From Lepus europaeus (Eukaryota > Chordata > Mammalia > Lagomorpha > Leporidae): a stretch of 64,000 bases of DNA. Positions 11,922 to 23,475 of this stretch are shown here, piece by piece. The stretch covers positions 68,433,297 to 68,497,296 of the forward strand of contig NC_084836.1 of the NCBI RefSeq assembly GCF_033115175.1, in the 5' to 3' direction. The stretch's first letter is position 1. The number at the start of each line of letters is the position of its first letter. The notes beneath the pieces are model-generated. The model was not told the DNA's origin, made no database searches, and saw only the letters and a list, made by a program, of their open reading frames with translations. The position numbers and the translations under genes were made by a program.

Positions 11922-11940
11922 AAAAAAATGTATGCGATGG

Positions 11941-12265
11941 AGCCGGCATTGTACCGGGTAAAGCCGCCACCTGCAGCACCGGCATCTCATACGGGCACCA
12001 CCAGTTCAAGTCCTGGCTGCTCCACTTCCAACCCAGCTCTCTGCTATGGTCTGGGAAAGCAGAAGCAGAAGATGGCCCAAGTCCTTGGGCCCCTGCACCC
12101 ATATGGGAGACCTGGAAGAAGCTCCTGGTTCCTGGCTTCAGATCGGCACAGCTCTGGCTGTTGCGGCCATTTGGGGAGTGAACCAGTGGATGGAAAACCT
12201 CCCCCTCTCTGCCTCTCCTTCTCTCTCTAACTCTGACTTTCAAATAAATAAATAAATTTTTTTTT
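11941..12265 (+). mobile_element. CSINE, full length
   Basis: Starts directly after the downstream TSD of the chimeric insert, with head AGCCGGCATTGTACCGGG, and ends with AAATAAATAAATAAA. Confidence 0.92.
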
Positions 12266-12267
12266 AA

Positions 12268-12500
12268 AAATGGGAACCTCAACTTGCTGGTTTACTCCTC
12301 ATGCCTGTGACAGCCGGGGCTGGGCAGACCTAAGGAACAATTCAGGTCTCTCACATGGGTGGCAGGGACCTAAGTACTTGAGCCATTACTGCTGCTTCCC
12401 AAGGTGTACATGGGCAGGAAGCTGGATGGTCCAAGCAGGTTTGAACCCAGGGACTCTGATGTGGGAGGCCGGTGACACAAGCGTTCAAACATCAGCCCTG
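12268..12500 (-). mobile_element. Old CSINE relative
   Basis: Diverged C-repeat in reverse. Contains TGCTGGTTTACTCC, GGTCTCTCACATGGGTGGCA, and the TTGAACCCAGGGACTCTGAT type ending. Confidence 0.75.
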
Positions 12501-13040
12501 GTCCTGGCTAATTGAGTGTCTTGTGCTCTGCACCTTTGGAGGTGCTGTGCCTGTGATCTGGGGTACCCTGCTGCCTCTAGCCTGCCTAGTCAGCTCGGCC
12601 CCTCACTCTCACTCATCTTCCCATCAAGCTGCCACCTCCACGGTGAGGCTTCTCACCAGGTGTGGCATGCTGGCCAGAGTGCAGAGCCCCAGGCTCACAT
12701 GCCTATGTCCTCACAGGGATCTCTCCCAGCTGGCTGAAACAGCCCATTCATGGTTAGCAAAGCACTCGGGATTTACTCAATGAAAATTTGCCTAGGTTGT
12801 GAGAATGCCCAAACCTGTCCAGTAACTCATCAGAAGCTTAGGTTTGAGAAATAATCCACAGCAAAAATACTTGTTCTGGGCACACCACGGGCCCTTTCCG
12901 TTTTTTGAGATTTTGTTCTAGGATCGGGCCTGCCCACTGGAGCCATATGCTGGGGGAGTGCTGGTCCCCAGGCTCTGGGTCTGTTTTAGCAATGTTTGAC
13001 TCATACCTCCCCGCCCCCTCCCCTTCCTCTCCCCCCAATT
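12501..13040. other. Intergenic, no gene seen
   Basis: Unique-looking sequence without exon signals that I could identify. Confidence 0.35.
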
Positions 13041-13307
13041 TGGAAGGCAGTTACAGAGAGGTTACAGAGGCAGACAGAATGAATGAATTTTCCATCTGCT
13101 GGTTCACTCCCCAAATGGTCACCATAGCCAGGGGTGGGTCAGACCAAAGTCAGGAGCTTCATCCGGGTCTCCCATATGGGTGCAGGGGTCCAAGGACTTG
13201 GGCCATCTTCTGCCTTCCCAGGTGCACGAGTAGAGAGCTGGATTGGAAGTGGAGCAGCCAGGTCTGGAAGTGGTGCCCACATGGGATGATGGCACTGCAG
13301 GCAGTGG
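13041..13307 (-). mobile_element. CSINE, older
   Basis: Reverse C-repeat with a degraded tail. Its head end is joined directly to the tail of the next SINE. Confidence 0.85.
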
Positions 13308-13612
13308 CTTTATTTATTTATTTGAAGGGCAGGTTGGAGAGAGGAAGGGAGAGAGGTCTTCCATCAGTTGGTTCACTCCCCAAATCGCCACAATGGTCAG
13401 GACTGGGCTGATCCGCAGCCAGGAGCTTCCTCCAGGTCTCCCACCTGGTTGCAAGGACCCAAGCACTTGGGCCATTTTCTGCTGCCTTTCCCAGGCCATT
13501 AAGAGGGAGCTGGATCAGAATTGGAAGAGCCGGGACTTGAACCAGTGCCCATGTGGGATGCTGGCATGGCAGGTGGTGGCTTCACCTGCTGTGCCACAGT
13601 GCCAGCCCCTTT
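13308..13612 (-). mobile_element. CSINE
   Basis: Reverse C-repeat starting TTTATTTATTTATTTGAAGG and ending TGCCACAGTGCCAGCCCC. Confidence 0.92.
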
Positions 13613-14127
13613 TTTGCTTCTTTTGAGCAATTTTTTTTTTTTCACATTGCAAAGTGAGTCTAATCTCATGTTCGTCTGGTTTCTGGGAAACTCAGAAATT
13701 TGTGACCCGCGGTCTGTGATCATGTGACCCCGTCTTCTTCGCAATACGGCCTGAGTAATACTTGTGTACTGTGGTGAGATGCATTTTGGGAATGAAGCAG
13801 CTGGCAGGTAACCCGCCCTGGGCACACAGCCATTATGGTGCGGTTGGGGTGGGGGTGGAACCCCAGGGCGCTCCAACTTCACCAGGCAGAGGCCCAGACG
13901 CCGCACGGAGAGGAAGTGAAGGGATTTTTGGGTCAGCCACAGCGGGTTGTCAGGGACCGTGAGGCTGAGAGGCACACACAGGGAGCATTTCTGATCTCAG
14001 GCCCAGAGCGGGCTTTAGACTCTCAGGGGTCGCCACTGGGAACAGGGCACGTGGGAGTTCCAGCCGGAGGGTCAGGAACCCCGGGCACTCTGACAAAATC
14101 ATAACCACTGCCTTCGAGATCAAGGTG

Positions 14128-14200
14128 GACAAGCCCCCAGGCTACCGGCACTGACCTCCTGGACACCAGGAGGGGGAAGGGCGGGTCCAGCTGTTGGCCG
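14128..14200 (+). repeat. Upstream copy of a FIGNL2-flanking repeat
   Basis: A ~70-base segment beginning AGCCCCCAGGCTACCGG and continuing through GACCTCCTGGACACCA and GGTCCAGCT. It recurs in the same orientation at 18,238-18,312 with about 80% identity by eye. It matches no repeat family I recognise. Confidence 0.75.
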
Positions 14201-14392
14201 TGTCCTTTGGAGGCTTCTCTTGGCTCTGAGGGCAGTATTTGGAGCTCATTTTAATCCCGGGGTAGAAGGGGGCTTTGGTGCCAAGCGTGCGAGGGTAGGA
14301 GGCTGGCGGGGGCTGCTCGTCGGTGGAGGCGGGTTCCCAGAGGCCTCTGCTGGCTCTCACTCGTCGCGCCCCTCTCTCTCTCTCACCTGCAG

Positions 14393-14403
14393 CTCTGTCA
14401 AAG
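14393..14403 (+). other. FIGNL2: FIGNL2 5' UTR end after a splice acceptor
   Basis: A pyrimidine tract CTCTCTCTCTCTCACCTGCAG ends at 14,392 and gives a strong 3' splice site 11 bases before the start codon. The coding exon is therefore preceded by at least one untranslated exon further upstream, which I could not locate. Confidence 0.75.
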
Positions 14404-16450
14404 ATGCACTGGACACAGGAGCACGCCCAGCCCCTCAACCAGTGGCCAGAGCAGCACCTGGACGTCTCCTCCACCACGCCGTCGCCGGCTCACAAGCTGG
14501 AGCTGCCCCCGGGGGGTCGCCAGCGCTGCCACTACGCCTGGGCGCACGACGACATCTCCGCCCTCACTGCCTCCAACCTTCTCAAACGTTACGCAGAGAA
14601 GTATTCGGGGGTCCTGGACTCGCCCTACGAGCGCCCCCCCCTGGGCGGCTACGGCGACGCCACCTTCCTCAACGGCGCCAAGGCGGACCCCGAGCCCTGG
14701 CCGGGGCCCGAGCCGCCCTATCCTTTGGCCTCGCTCCACGAGGGCCTCCCGGGAACCAAGTCGGGCGGCGCGGGCGGTACCGGGGGCCTCGCGGGTTCCC
14801 CGGTTTTAGCGGGGAACTTGCCTGAACCCCTGTACGCCGGCAACGCCTGCGGGGCCACGTCGGCGGCGCCCGAGTACGCGGCCGGCTACGGCGGCGGGTA
14901 CCTGGCGCCCGGTTACTGCACGCAGACCGGGGCCACGCTGCCCCCGCCGCCCCCGCCGCCCCCGGCCGCGCTGCTGCAGCCCCCGCCGCCGCCGCCCCCC
15001 GCCGGGGTACGGCCCCTCGGGGCCGCTCTACAACTACCCCGCGGGCGGCTACGCGGCGCAGCCCGGCTACGGCGCCCTCCCGCCGCCCCCGGCCGCGCCG
15101 CCGGCCCCCTACCTGACCCCCGGCCTCGCTGCGCCCACGCCCCTGCCCGCGCCCGCGCCGCCTCGGCCGGCGCCCGCTTCCTATGGCTTCCAGGCGGCTG
15201 CTCCCGGCGCAGAGGCCGGAGTGTCGCTGAAGCGCAAGGCTGCCGACGAGGGCGCGGACGGCCGCTACCGCAAATACGTGTACGAGCCCGCCAAAGCTCC
15301 CGCGGCCGACGGCGCCCCCTACCCCCGCCGCGGACAACGGCGAATGTCGGGGCAACGGGTTCCGGGCCAAGCCGCCGGGAGCCGCGGAGGAAGCGTCGGG
15401 CAAGTACGGCGGCGGCGTCCCGCTGAAGGTTCTGGGCTCCCCGGCCTACGGCCCCCAGCTCGAGCCCTTCGATAAGTTTCCAGAGCGGGCCCCGGCGCCG
15501 GCTGCCCGCGGCGGCTTCGCGGTGCCGTCGGGGGAGCCTCCCAACGGCGTGGACCAGAGCGCGCTGGAGCTGGTGACGAGCAAGATGCTGGACTGCGGCC
15601 CGCCGGTGCAGTGGGCAGACGTGGCGGGCCAGGGCGCGCTCAAGGCGGCGCTGGAGGAGGAGCTGGTGTGGCCCCTGCTGCGGCCGCCCGCCTACCCGGG
15701 CAGCCCGCGCCCGCCGCGGACCGTGCTGCTCTTCGGGCCGCGCGGCGCGGGCAAGGCACTGCTGGGCCGCTGCCTGGCCACGCAGCTGGGCGCCACGCTG
15801 CTGCGGCTGCGCGGGGCGGCGCTGACCGCGCCGGGCGCCGCGGAGGGCGCGCGCCTCCTCCAGGCCGCCTTCGCGGCCGCGCGCTGCCGCCCGCCCGCGG
15901 TGCTGCTACTCAGCGAGCTGGACGCGCTGCTGGCCGCCCGCGACGACGGCGCGCTGCAGGCGCCGCTGCTGGCCTGCCTGGACGGCGGCTGCGGCGCGGG
16001 GGCCGACGGCGTGCTGGTGGTGGGCACCACCGCGCGGCCCGCCGCCCTGGACGAGGCCACCCGCCGGCGCTTCGCGCTCCGCTTCTACGTGGCGCTGCCC
16101 GACGGCCCGGCCCGCGGGCAGATTCTGCGGCGGTCGCTGGCCCAGCAGGGTTGCGCGCTGAGCGAGCGGGAGCTCGCGGCCCTGGTGCAGGGCACGCAGG
16201 GCTTCTCCGGGGCCGAGCTGGGGCAGCTGTGCCAGCAGGCGGCGGCCGGAACGGGCCTGGCGGGGCTGCAGCGCCCCCTTTCCTACAAGGACTTGGAGGC
16301 GGCGCTAGCCAAGGTGGGCCCCCGGGCCTCCCCGAAGGAACTGGACTCGTTCGTGGAGTGGGACAAGATGTACGGCTCCGGACACTGAAGGAGCGCGCGG
16401 GAGACCGCGGGCGCCGCCACCGCTTGCGGGGAAAGCCGTTGGCCAAAGTG
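14400..16450. other. CpG island over FIGNL2 coding exon
   Basis: Dense CG dinucleotides throughout the coding exon, dropping sharply on both sides. The composition may reflect codon usage (GC-ending) as much as regulation. Confidence 0.8.
14404..16388 (+). CDS. FIGNL2: Fidgetin-like protein 2, coding exon (two +1 frameshifts)
   Basis: FIGNL2 is an AAA-family relative of fidgetin and katanin, reported to sever or trim microtubules and to affect cell migration. The protein starts MHWTQEHAQPLNQWPEQHLD and ends FVEWDKMYGSGH, both typical of FIGNL2. The N-terminal half is a low-complexity Pro/Gly/Ala/Tyr region; the C-terminal half is one AAA module. The frame shifts +1 near 14,995-15,007 (run of C then GGGG) and again at 15,322-15,326 (CCCCC). 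Allowing for both, the product is about 660 residues, close to the expected ~650. The first segment uses frame 1, the middle frame 2 and the AAA part frame 3. AAA motifs are degenerate: GPRGAGKA for Walker A (15,735-15,758), SELD for Walker B (about 15,912-15,923), GTT in place of the sensor-1 Asn motif; RRRF is kept (about 16,060-16,072). Both shifts sit in homopolymers within very GC-rich DNA, so sequencing error is the simplest cause. No downstream intron is evident. Confidence 0.93.
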
Positions 16451-16942
16451 GGCTGGGGATGGGGGGTGCTTTGCGGGTGGATTTCATTTTTGGGGGAAGG
16501 AGGACGCTTCTTCCAGGCAGGTCCAGATGCCAGATGCGCTGTGTACTCAGGTTTTTTTTTTTTTTTTTTTTCTTTCCTATTTATTGTGGAAGGGAGGCTC
16601 GCCATCTCCGCTGGCGATGGGGCGGACCCGCACGGGGCCGGCACCCCTGCCACAATTCCTTTTTGCCTCCTGGCCCTCTGAATGGCACCCTGCACCCCTC
16701 CGCTTTCTCTGCAGTCGCTTTGTCGCTGGCCCTGTTTCTCTTGCGCCTTGTTGTCGTTGTCTCTCCCGCGCCTCTGCCGCTGTCCCTGGCCCCCTGGTTC
16801 TGACTCAGTGTCCCTGAGCCGGGAGATCCAGAGGCCCCGGGACTGGGGAGGGAGGGGAGGGCGGGAAACTTCCCTCCCACCTCCTTATCTCTCACTCAGC
16901 CGGGATGAAAAAAAACAAAAACACACCCAAAGCCCAAAGAAG

Positions 16943-16974
<32 letters not shown>

Positions 16975-18237
16975 GAGGAGAAATCCCAGAGATGTAGCTT
17001 CTTTATTTTAGGCCTCTTAATTTTTGTAAGATGTGTAGCGTTTGCTGTTTTTCTTTTGACAACTCAGGAAGAAACTGACCTCAGAAAGAATGTTGGACTT
17101 TGGCTGCTGGTAGCCGGCTTGGGGCAGGGGCAGGGGCGGGGCAAAACCCGGAGCTCTTCCGGGGCAGAGACAGAATGTATTCCTCAGGGCTTCCTCCCCA
17201 AGTCCCCACGGGCGGTAGGCAGGGGTGTGTGTGTGGGGGGGGCTGCCGGGTGGTCTTCAGAGGGGGTGGGGCTTGCTCCCTGCCTACTGCTCCCCCCACC
17301 CCTTGCCGCAGCCTAGTATCTCCTGGGAAAGGGTTAATCCAGAGTTGGGATGCCCCTTGTCCATGGCCTGCTCCTGGCCCAGCAAGTGGGCTAAGAGGGC
17401 CCCAATGGCCAAGGGGATGAAGGCAAAAAGTCCCCAGAGAGGCCATCTCACCCGGGGGCCCTGCCTAAGCAGAGGGCCTCCAGTCACCTGAGCTAGGAGG
17501 ATCCCCTGGGCAGGGAAGACTGCCAGCCCTCAGCTGCCTTCCCTGTGTGTGTGTGTGGGGGGGCTTGTGCAACCCTCACTGGGCCCCTCAGAGCCCCAGC
17601 TCTGAGATGCAGGTGAGGCAAGAGACGGGCACCGTGCAGGATTCAGCCGCGGTCCCGCCCACACTTCCCCCAGGCCTGGAGCCCTTTTCTCTGAGAGCCC
17701 TAGCCCTCTCCTTCCCCGTGCCACCTGGGCAGGCACCCCTACTCTGTTTCACACCTCTGAGCTTTGGTCCAAGGGGGCGCCTCCTCTTCCCTCCCCCAGC
17801 CCAGCCTCTCTCCCTTGCCCCTGACTGCCCATGGAGCTCCTACAGAGTCTACCGCCTCCCCCTCCTGGCAGGGAGGGTGTCCCTGGGGGACATTCCAGGT
17901 GCCAAGGTGCTGAGGGCCCATGCTGGCCCGGGAGCGCTGTCAGGAAAGCTGCTTGCTTTTCCCTCTTGGTCTCTTCCAAACCCTCTCTCTCCCGGGAGTC
18001 AGCCGGGTGCAGAGGGAGCGTGCGGTGAGCGAGGGGTTCTCTCTCAGGTGTGTGTGCGCGCGCGCGTGCGCTCTCGCGCAGGGGGCGGGTGGGCGGAGCC
18101 AGTCAAGAAGAAGGGTTGGGATCCGTGTCTTCTAGAGGCAGACAGCTCCGGGGGTAGACAGGGGCTCACTGACCAAGACCCAGGCTGCTCTCCCGGGCTC
18201 TTCCTGTTCCCCAGGCCTGGGGGACTTTGCACAAGGA

Positions 18238-18312
18238 GACAGCCCCCAGGCTACCGGTACCTACCTCCTAGACACCAAGGTAGTAGGGAAAGGGCAGGTT
18301 CAGCTCTGGCAA
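18238..18312 (+). repeat. Downstream copy of FIGNL2-flanking repeat
   Basis: Direct-orientation partner of 14,128-14,200. It shares AGCCCCCAGGCTACCGG exactly, then ACCTCCTAGACACCAAGG and GGTTCAGCT with substitutions and small indels. Confidence 0.75.
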
Positions 18313-18564
18313 TGTTGGTGGGAGCTGGGGGGAGGGGGGACATACCAAAGAATCCCAGGGCCGGCGGGGGGAGGGTGGCCTCTGTTAGCTAGCCTGCTCC
18401 TTCCCCCCCAGTCGGGGTCAGGCACCTGTCCTCCGGCTGTAACCATTTCTACCTCATTTTGCTGCGTGTTGTACATGGACGTATTTATCTCCTGTCTGAC
18501 GATGCTCTGCAGTTATGGTCTACCTCAGAAGAGACTGTATTTTAAAAGAAAGTATTAACACAGT

Positions 18565-18570
18565 ATTAAA
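18565..18570 (+). terminator. FIGNL2: Candidate FIGNL2 poly(A) signal ATTAAA
   Basis: ATTAAA is followed 13-50 bases later by a GT-rich stretch (GGTGGTTTCC, TTGGTGGGGGTGGGG), as expected of a downstream element. No competing AATAAA occurs in this stretch. Confidence 0.65.
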
Positions 18571-18590
18571 GCAATGACAGGTGGTTTCCG

Positions 18591-19137
18591 GAGGATTTCT
18601 TGGTGGGGGTGGGGAGCGTGCGATGAGGGGAGTCCTGGGATGGGAAGGGGGGAGTGCTTAGGCACCCAGGCCGGTCTGCCAGGGATTCTGTGGGTGTTTC
18701 TGCTCCTTGGGCACAAAGTTCCCGTGGGACTTCTTTGCTCCAGGGTGTGAAGCCCCTGTCCGGGGCAATCTCCCAGAATGCTGTGGCGTTGGGGCAAAGA
18801 AGGCCGTGAGTGAGTGAGCACACAGGAAAGGGGGTGGCAGAAGAGGAGGAGGAGTGAGAGCGACCCTGCTGTAGCCCTTAGGCACCAGGGCTTCCTTCCT
18901 GCAATGGAGGGAAAGCAGGCAGCGGGCAGCCACGTCCCAACATTTCAGGTCACGTGCGATCCTTGGGCCACCATCCCACCATCCACCAGTCCCCAGCCTC
19001 CAGCCTCTGGCAGCTCACCATCAACAGGGAGACTGAAAATTCACGAGGGACCCTTGCTGGGAAAGTTCTGTGTTCATGCTTCTATAAGGCTTGGCCCCCA
19101 GCTCCCTGAGGTCCCTGAGTGCTCTCAGTAAACCTTT
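18591..19137. other. Intergenic, no gene seen
   Basis: Unique-looking DNA between FIGNL2 and a SINE cluster, with no coding signal. Confidence 0.4.
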
Positions 19138-19390
19138 ACAAAGAGAATGGGGTGGGGTGTGTGTGTGTGTGTGTATCTGCTAGTTCAGTCCGCAGTGCCT
19201 GTAACAGCAGGAGCTGGGCTGGGCTGAAGCCAGGAGCCAGGAACTTAATCCAGGTCTCCCACATAGGTGACAGGGACTTGAGCCATCACCACTGCCTCCC
19301 GGACTCTGCAATAGCAGGAAGCTGGAGCCAGGGCCAAGAATGGAACCCACTCTGCCTGTGAGGCACGGGTGTGTGAACTGCTAGGGTAGG
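19138..19390 (-). mobile_element. Old CSINE relative
   Basis: Diverged reverse C-repeat. Its GA block is replaced by a (GT)n run (19,157-19,174), followed by CTGCTAGTTCAGTC and the GGTCTCCCACATAGGTGACA pattern. Confidence 0.72.
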
Positions 19391-19432
19391 AGCCTCCTTC
19401 TGGAAGCAAAATTCTTGAAAATGCATGAGAGC

Positions 19433-19773
19433 GGCTGGCGCCGTGGCTCACTAGGCTAATCCTCCGCCTTGCAGTGCCGGCACCCCAGGTTCTAGTCCCG
19501 GTCGGGGCACCGGATTCTGTCCCGGTTGCCCCTCTTCCAGGCCAGCTCTCTGCTGTGGCCCGGGAGTGCAGAGGAGGATGGCCCAAGTGCTTGGGCCCTG
19601 CACCCCATGGGAGACCAGGAGAAGCACCTGGCTCCTGCCTTCGGATCAGCGCGGTGTGCAGTGGCCATTGGAGGGTGAACCAACGGAAAAAGGAAGACCT
19701 TTCTCTCTGTGTCTCTCTCTCACTGTCCACTCTGCCTGTCAAAAAAAAAAAATTAAAAAAAAAAAAAAGAAAA
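19433..19773 (+). mobile_element. Young CSINE with perfect TSD
   Basis: Young subfamily in forward orientation with an A-rich tail. Flanked by a perfect 16-base TSD, GAAAATGCATGAGAGC (19,417-19,432 and 19,774-19,789). Confidence 0.96.
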
Positions 19774-20061
19774 GAAAATGCATGAGAGCTCAAGGGGAAC
19801 AGTACACCCAGGTGCCCAGGCTTGCGGGAGGCAAAGCCAGCAAAGCTGCCCCTCGCAGACAAATGTGGGTGTTCCTGGACGTGGGGGCATTCAGCCATCC
19901 CAGCCCTCCTGGTGCTTGGAGGTCCAGCCTGCTTCCCACCCCTCTGGTTTATCTTGCGCTACTTGTGTGCAGGCATTGTGGGTGGCACAAGCCACCATTC
20001 CTGGAGAGCCCCCAATCCAGATGGGAAAAGCTTAAGAGAGATCACTTACGAATACAACTCA

Positions 20062-20311
20062 GGCTGGTGCTGTGGCATAGTGGGTAAAGCTGCCGCCTGC
20101 AGTGCCGGCATCCCATATAAGCACCGGTTTGAGTCCCGTCTGCTCCACTTCAGATCTAGCTCCCTGCTAATGTGACTGGGAAAGCAGTGGAAGATGGCCC
20201 AAGTGCTTGGGCCCCTGCACCCATGTGGGAGACCCAGAAGAAGCTCCTGGCGCCTGATCATCCCAGCTCCGGCCATTGTGGCCATTTGGGGAGTGAACCA
20301 GTGTATGGAAG

Positions 20312-20347
<36 letters not shown>

Positions 20348-20398
20348 GCCTCTCTGTAACTCTGCCTTTCAAATAAATAAATCTTAAAAAAAAAAAAT
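20062..20398 (+). mobile_element. CSINE with (CT)n
   Basis: Forward C-repeat with head GGCTGGTGCTGTGGCATAGT, an expanded CT block (20,315-20,343) and tail AAATAAATAAATCTT. Confidence 0.93.
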
Positions 20399-20407
20399 AC
20401 ACACCCC

Positions 20408-20500
20408 CACAGGGGGAAGTCATGTGGCCTACTGGTTAAGATGCTAGCTAGCTAGGACACCTACACCCTCCCCTGGAGTGCTTCTGTTCCATACCCAGCT
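20408..20500 (+). mobile_element. Old SINE head fragment
   Basis: The pattern CATGTGGCCTACTGGTTAAG resembles the head of an older C-repeat; the rest is lost in T-rich DNA. Confidence 0.45.
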
Positions 20501-20580
20501 TTTTTTCTTTTTTCTTTTTTTTTCATACCCAGCTTTGAGAGAGGCAGCAGCTGACAGCTCAAGCAGTCCGGCTCCTGGAG

Positions 20581-20606
20581 TGTGTGTGTGTGTGTGTGTG
20601 TGTCTG
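20581..20606 (+). repeat. (GT)n microsatellite
   Basis: About 12 TG units, one interrupted by TC. Confidence 0.95.
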
Positions 20607-20759
20607 TGTGGGGACTGGAGGCACTGCCTCCCTTACCCAGCGGACAGGCGGAAGGCAGGAGTGGGAGAATGGGACACGAGAGATGCAGGGTAGTGGAGAG
20701 CAGAGGATTCAGGCTTCTGTGGGTGGCAGATGGATTGGAAGAGACGTTGGGGACTCCCT

Positions 20760-20996
20760 CAGTTATTAGGCAGAGAGACAGAGAGCGAGAGAGCCAGAGA
20801 TGGCTTCCATCCGATGGTTCATTCCCCAGATGCTCACAAAGGGACACCAAGAGCCAGAAACTCAATCTCCTTCCCCCACACAGGTGCCACTAGCTATTTC
20901 CCAGGGTGCACAGTAGCAGGCAGCCCCGATAGGAAGTGGGGACTTGAACCCAGGTGCTCGGATGTGGGATGTGGATGAACCAAGCAGGTGGCTTAA
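20760..20996 (-). mobile_element. Old CSINE relative, upstream of TMDD1
   Basis: Diverged reverse C-repeat (GACAGAGAGCGAGAGAG, GGTTCATTCCCCAGATGC, TTGAACCCAGGTGCTCGG). It ends about 260 bases before the TMDD1 start codon, so the basal promoter must lie between them or within it. Confidence 0.75.
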
Positions 20997-22150
<1,154 letters not shown>

Positions 22151-22359
22151 GATCCTCGCACGGATTATAAAAGTCACAAAACACTGCACGGAGGGAGCGG
22201 TCGGTTTGTCCATTCACTGGCAATGCGCGGCGTAGCCCTCGAGCCGCCAGCTCTGGTGCCCGCGTCCCAGGGCCGGGGCAGACCTCCCGCTGCTTGCTAG
22301 CAGTAGCTCCTCTTTCTTCTCTACTACTTAGCGCTGCCGCTTCTTGGGCAGGAACTGTG

Positions 22360-22480
22360 TGCTTGGCCCTAGTACTAAGGGGCCCCAGCCATTATTTCAT
22401 GCACTCTTCAAAACCCCAGAAGCCCCATAGAGCATCTCCATTTCACACAAGGAGACCGCAAGGTGGTGGCACAGTTGGCT
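22360..22480 (-). mobile_element. MIR fragment
   Basis: Reads like the reverse of a diverged MIR (CATTATTTCATGCACTCTTC ... CATCTCCATTTCACACAAGG). It probably lies in the TMDD1 3' UTR or just beyond. Confidence 0.55.
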
Positions 22481-22497
22481 TTGGAAAAAAAGTCCTG

Positions 22498-22795
22498 TTA
22501 TTTATTTGAAAGGCGAGCGAGCAAGAGGTATCTCCCATTTGCCGGTTCACTCTCCAAATGCCAACAGCTGTGGGGCCAGGCTGAGGCGGGGAGCCAGAAG
22601 CTCCATCCAGGTCTCCCTTGTGGGAGGCAGGGACCCCAGTACTTGAGCCATCACCTGCCGCCTCCTGGCGTGTTCATGAACAGGAAGCTGCAGTTTTGGA
22701 AACTGAGTGAGGATTGTGACCCAGGTGCTGGCCTATGGGATGCTTGCCTTCCGAAGGGGCAGTATTTTACTGTTTCACCGAACGCCTGCCCCGTC
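22498..22795 (-). mobile_element. Old CSINE relative
   Basis: Reverse C-repeat with tail TTATTTATTTGAAAGGCGAG and head complement ending AACGCCTGCCCC. Well diverged. Confidence 0.8.
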
Positions 22796-23261
22796 GTCCG
22801 ATTTTTTTGAACCCCAAGCCATCAGATTTGCAGTCCCGAGGGAGCACTGTGTGTTTGCAATAAGGGAGCCGGAGAAATGCCAACAGGGACCTGGGATTTG
22901 CAGCTCCCCTGGGGTCTACACGGAGGCCCTGTTGGAGTGCGCAGGGCCTAGAAGGGGTGCCCACTGCAGGGGCCTGCTGCCTTCCAGGTGCCCTCTCCAC
23001 GAGGGCCAGGCCTCTTGGTATTCTAACTGAAGCCCCAGCCTTTTCTGCCCACCTCCAAGCAGCGAGCGGCAGAGGGCAGGGCCAGCCCAGGCACGCATGC
23101 GCGCACACACACCCCCCCTCTGCTCCCAGCCCATGGGGGTGGTGGTGGGGGAACAGAGGAGCTCCACGTGGTCCTTCGGGGTGGGAGGGCCCTGGGTTGG
23201 AGGGGCTCTTGGCGTGACAGCCAGGACAGAATGACAGGCCAGTCCAAGAGGAGAGTTGAAA
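22796..23261. other. Gap between convergent TMDD1 and SCN8A
   Basis: GC-rich, no gene or repeat recognised. The two transcripts converge across this stretch. Confidence 0.45.
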
Positions 23262-23279
23262 ACAAGATTGACGTAACCC

Positions 23280-23285
23280 TTTATT
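23280..23285 (-). terminator. SCN8A: SCN8A distal poly(A) signal AATAAA
   Basis: TTTATT on the + strand reads AATAAA on the SCN8A strand (GCAATAAAGGGTTACG). Cleavage is expected 15-25 bases further along, near 23,258-23,265. Downstream, the minus strand has TCTCCTCTTGGACTGG and then the GC-rich TMDD1 side. Confidence 0.7.
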
Positions 23286-23414
23286 GCAAATTCTAAAGTA
23301 AAAAGATGTACAGTACAAAGTAAAATTGAAATTTCAGACTAGAAACTTCCAATCCACGGATACATTCTCATTTCTCAAGGATTTCTGCCATTTCCTCATG
23401 AACAGAACAGGGAA

Positions 23415-23475
23415 CAAGTCGGGGGGGGGGGGGTGAGGGCGGGAGATACAGCGGAGGGCGGGGGGTGGGGGGGAA
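23415..23475 (+). repeat. G-rich tract in SCN8A 3' UTR
   Basis: Runs of G on the + strand, C-rich in the transcript. Length-variable homopolymers. Confidence 0.8.

Larger units (their letters stand above)
16389..18590 (+). other. FIGNL2: FIGNL2 3' UTR
   Basis: Runs from the TGA stop to a candidate poly(A) site. It includes a T run (16,552-16,571), GT-rich stretches, and an AT-richer terminal block that reads like a real mRNA 3' end (ATGGACGTATTTATCTCCTG). The length is inferred from the poly(A) signal, not from transcript evidence. Confidence 0.65.

Noticed and set aside
1-14392. Search for a coding exon of ANKRD33 or another upstream neighbour
   Set aside because: No ankyrin-repeat or other recognisable coding segment with splice sites was found.
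14669-16695. Long open frames on both strands over FIGNL2
   Set aside because: GC-rich shadows of the FIGNL2 coding exon; only the frame matching fidgetin-like motifs is real.
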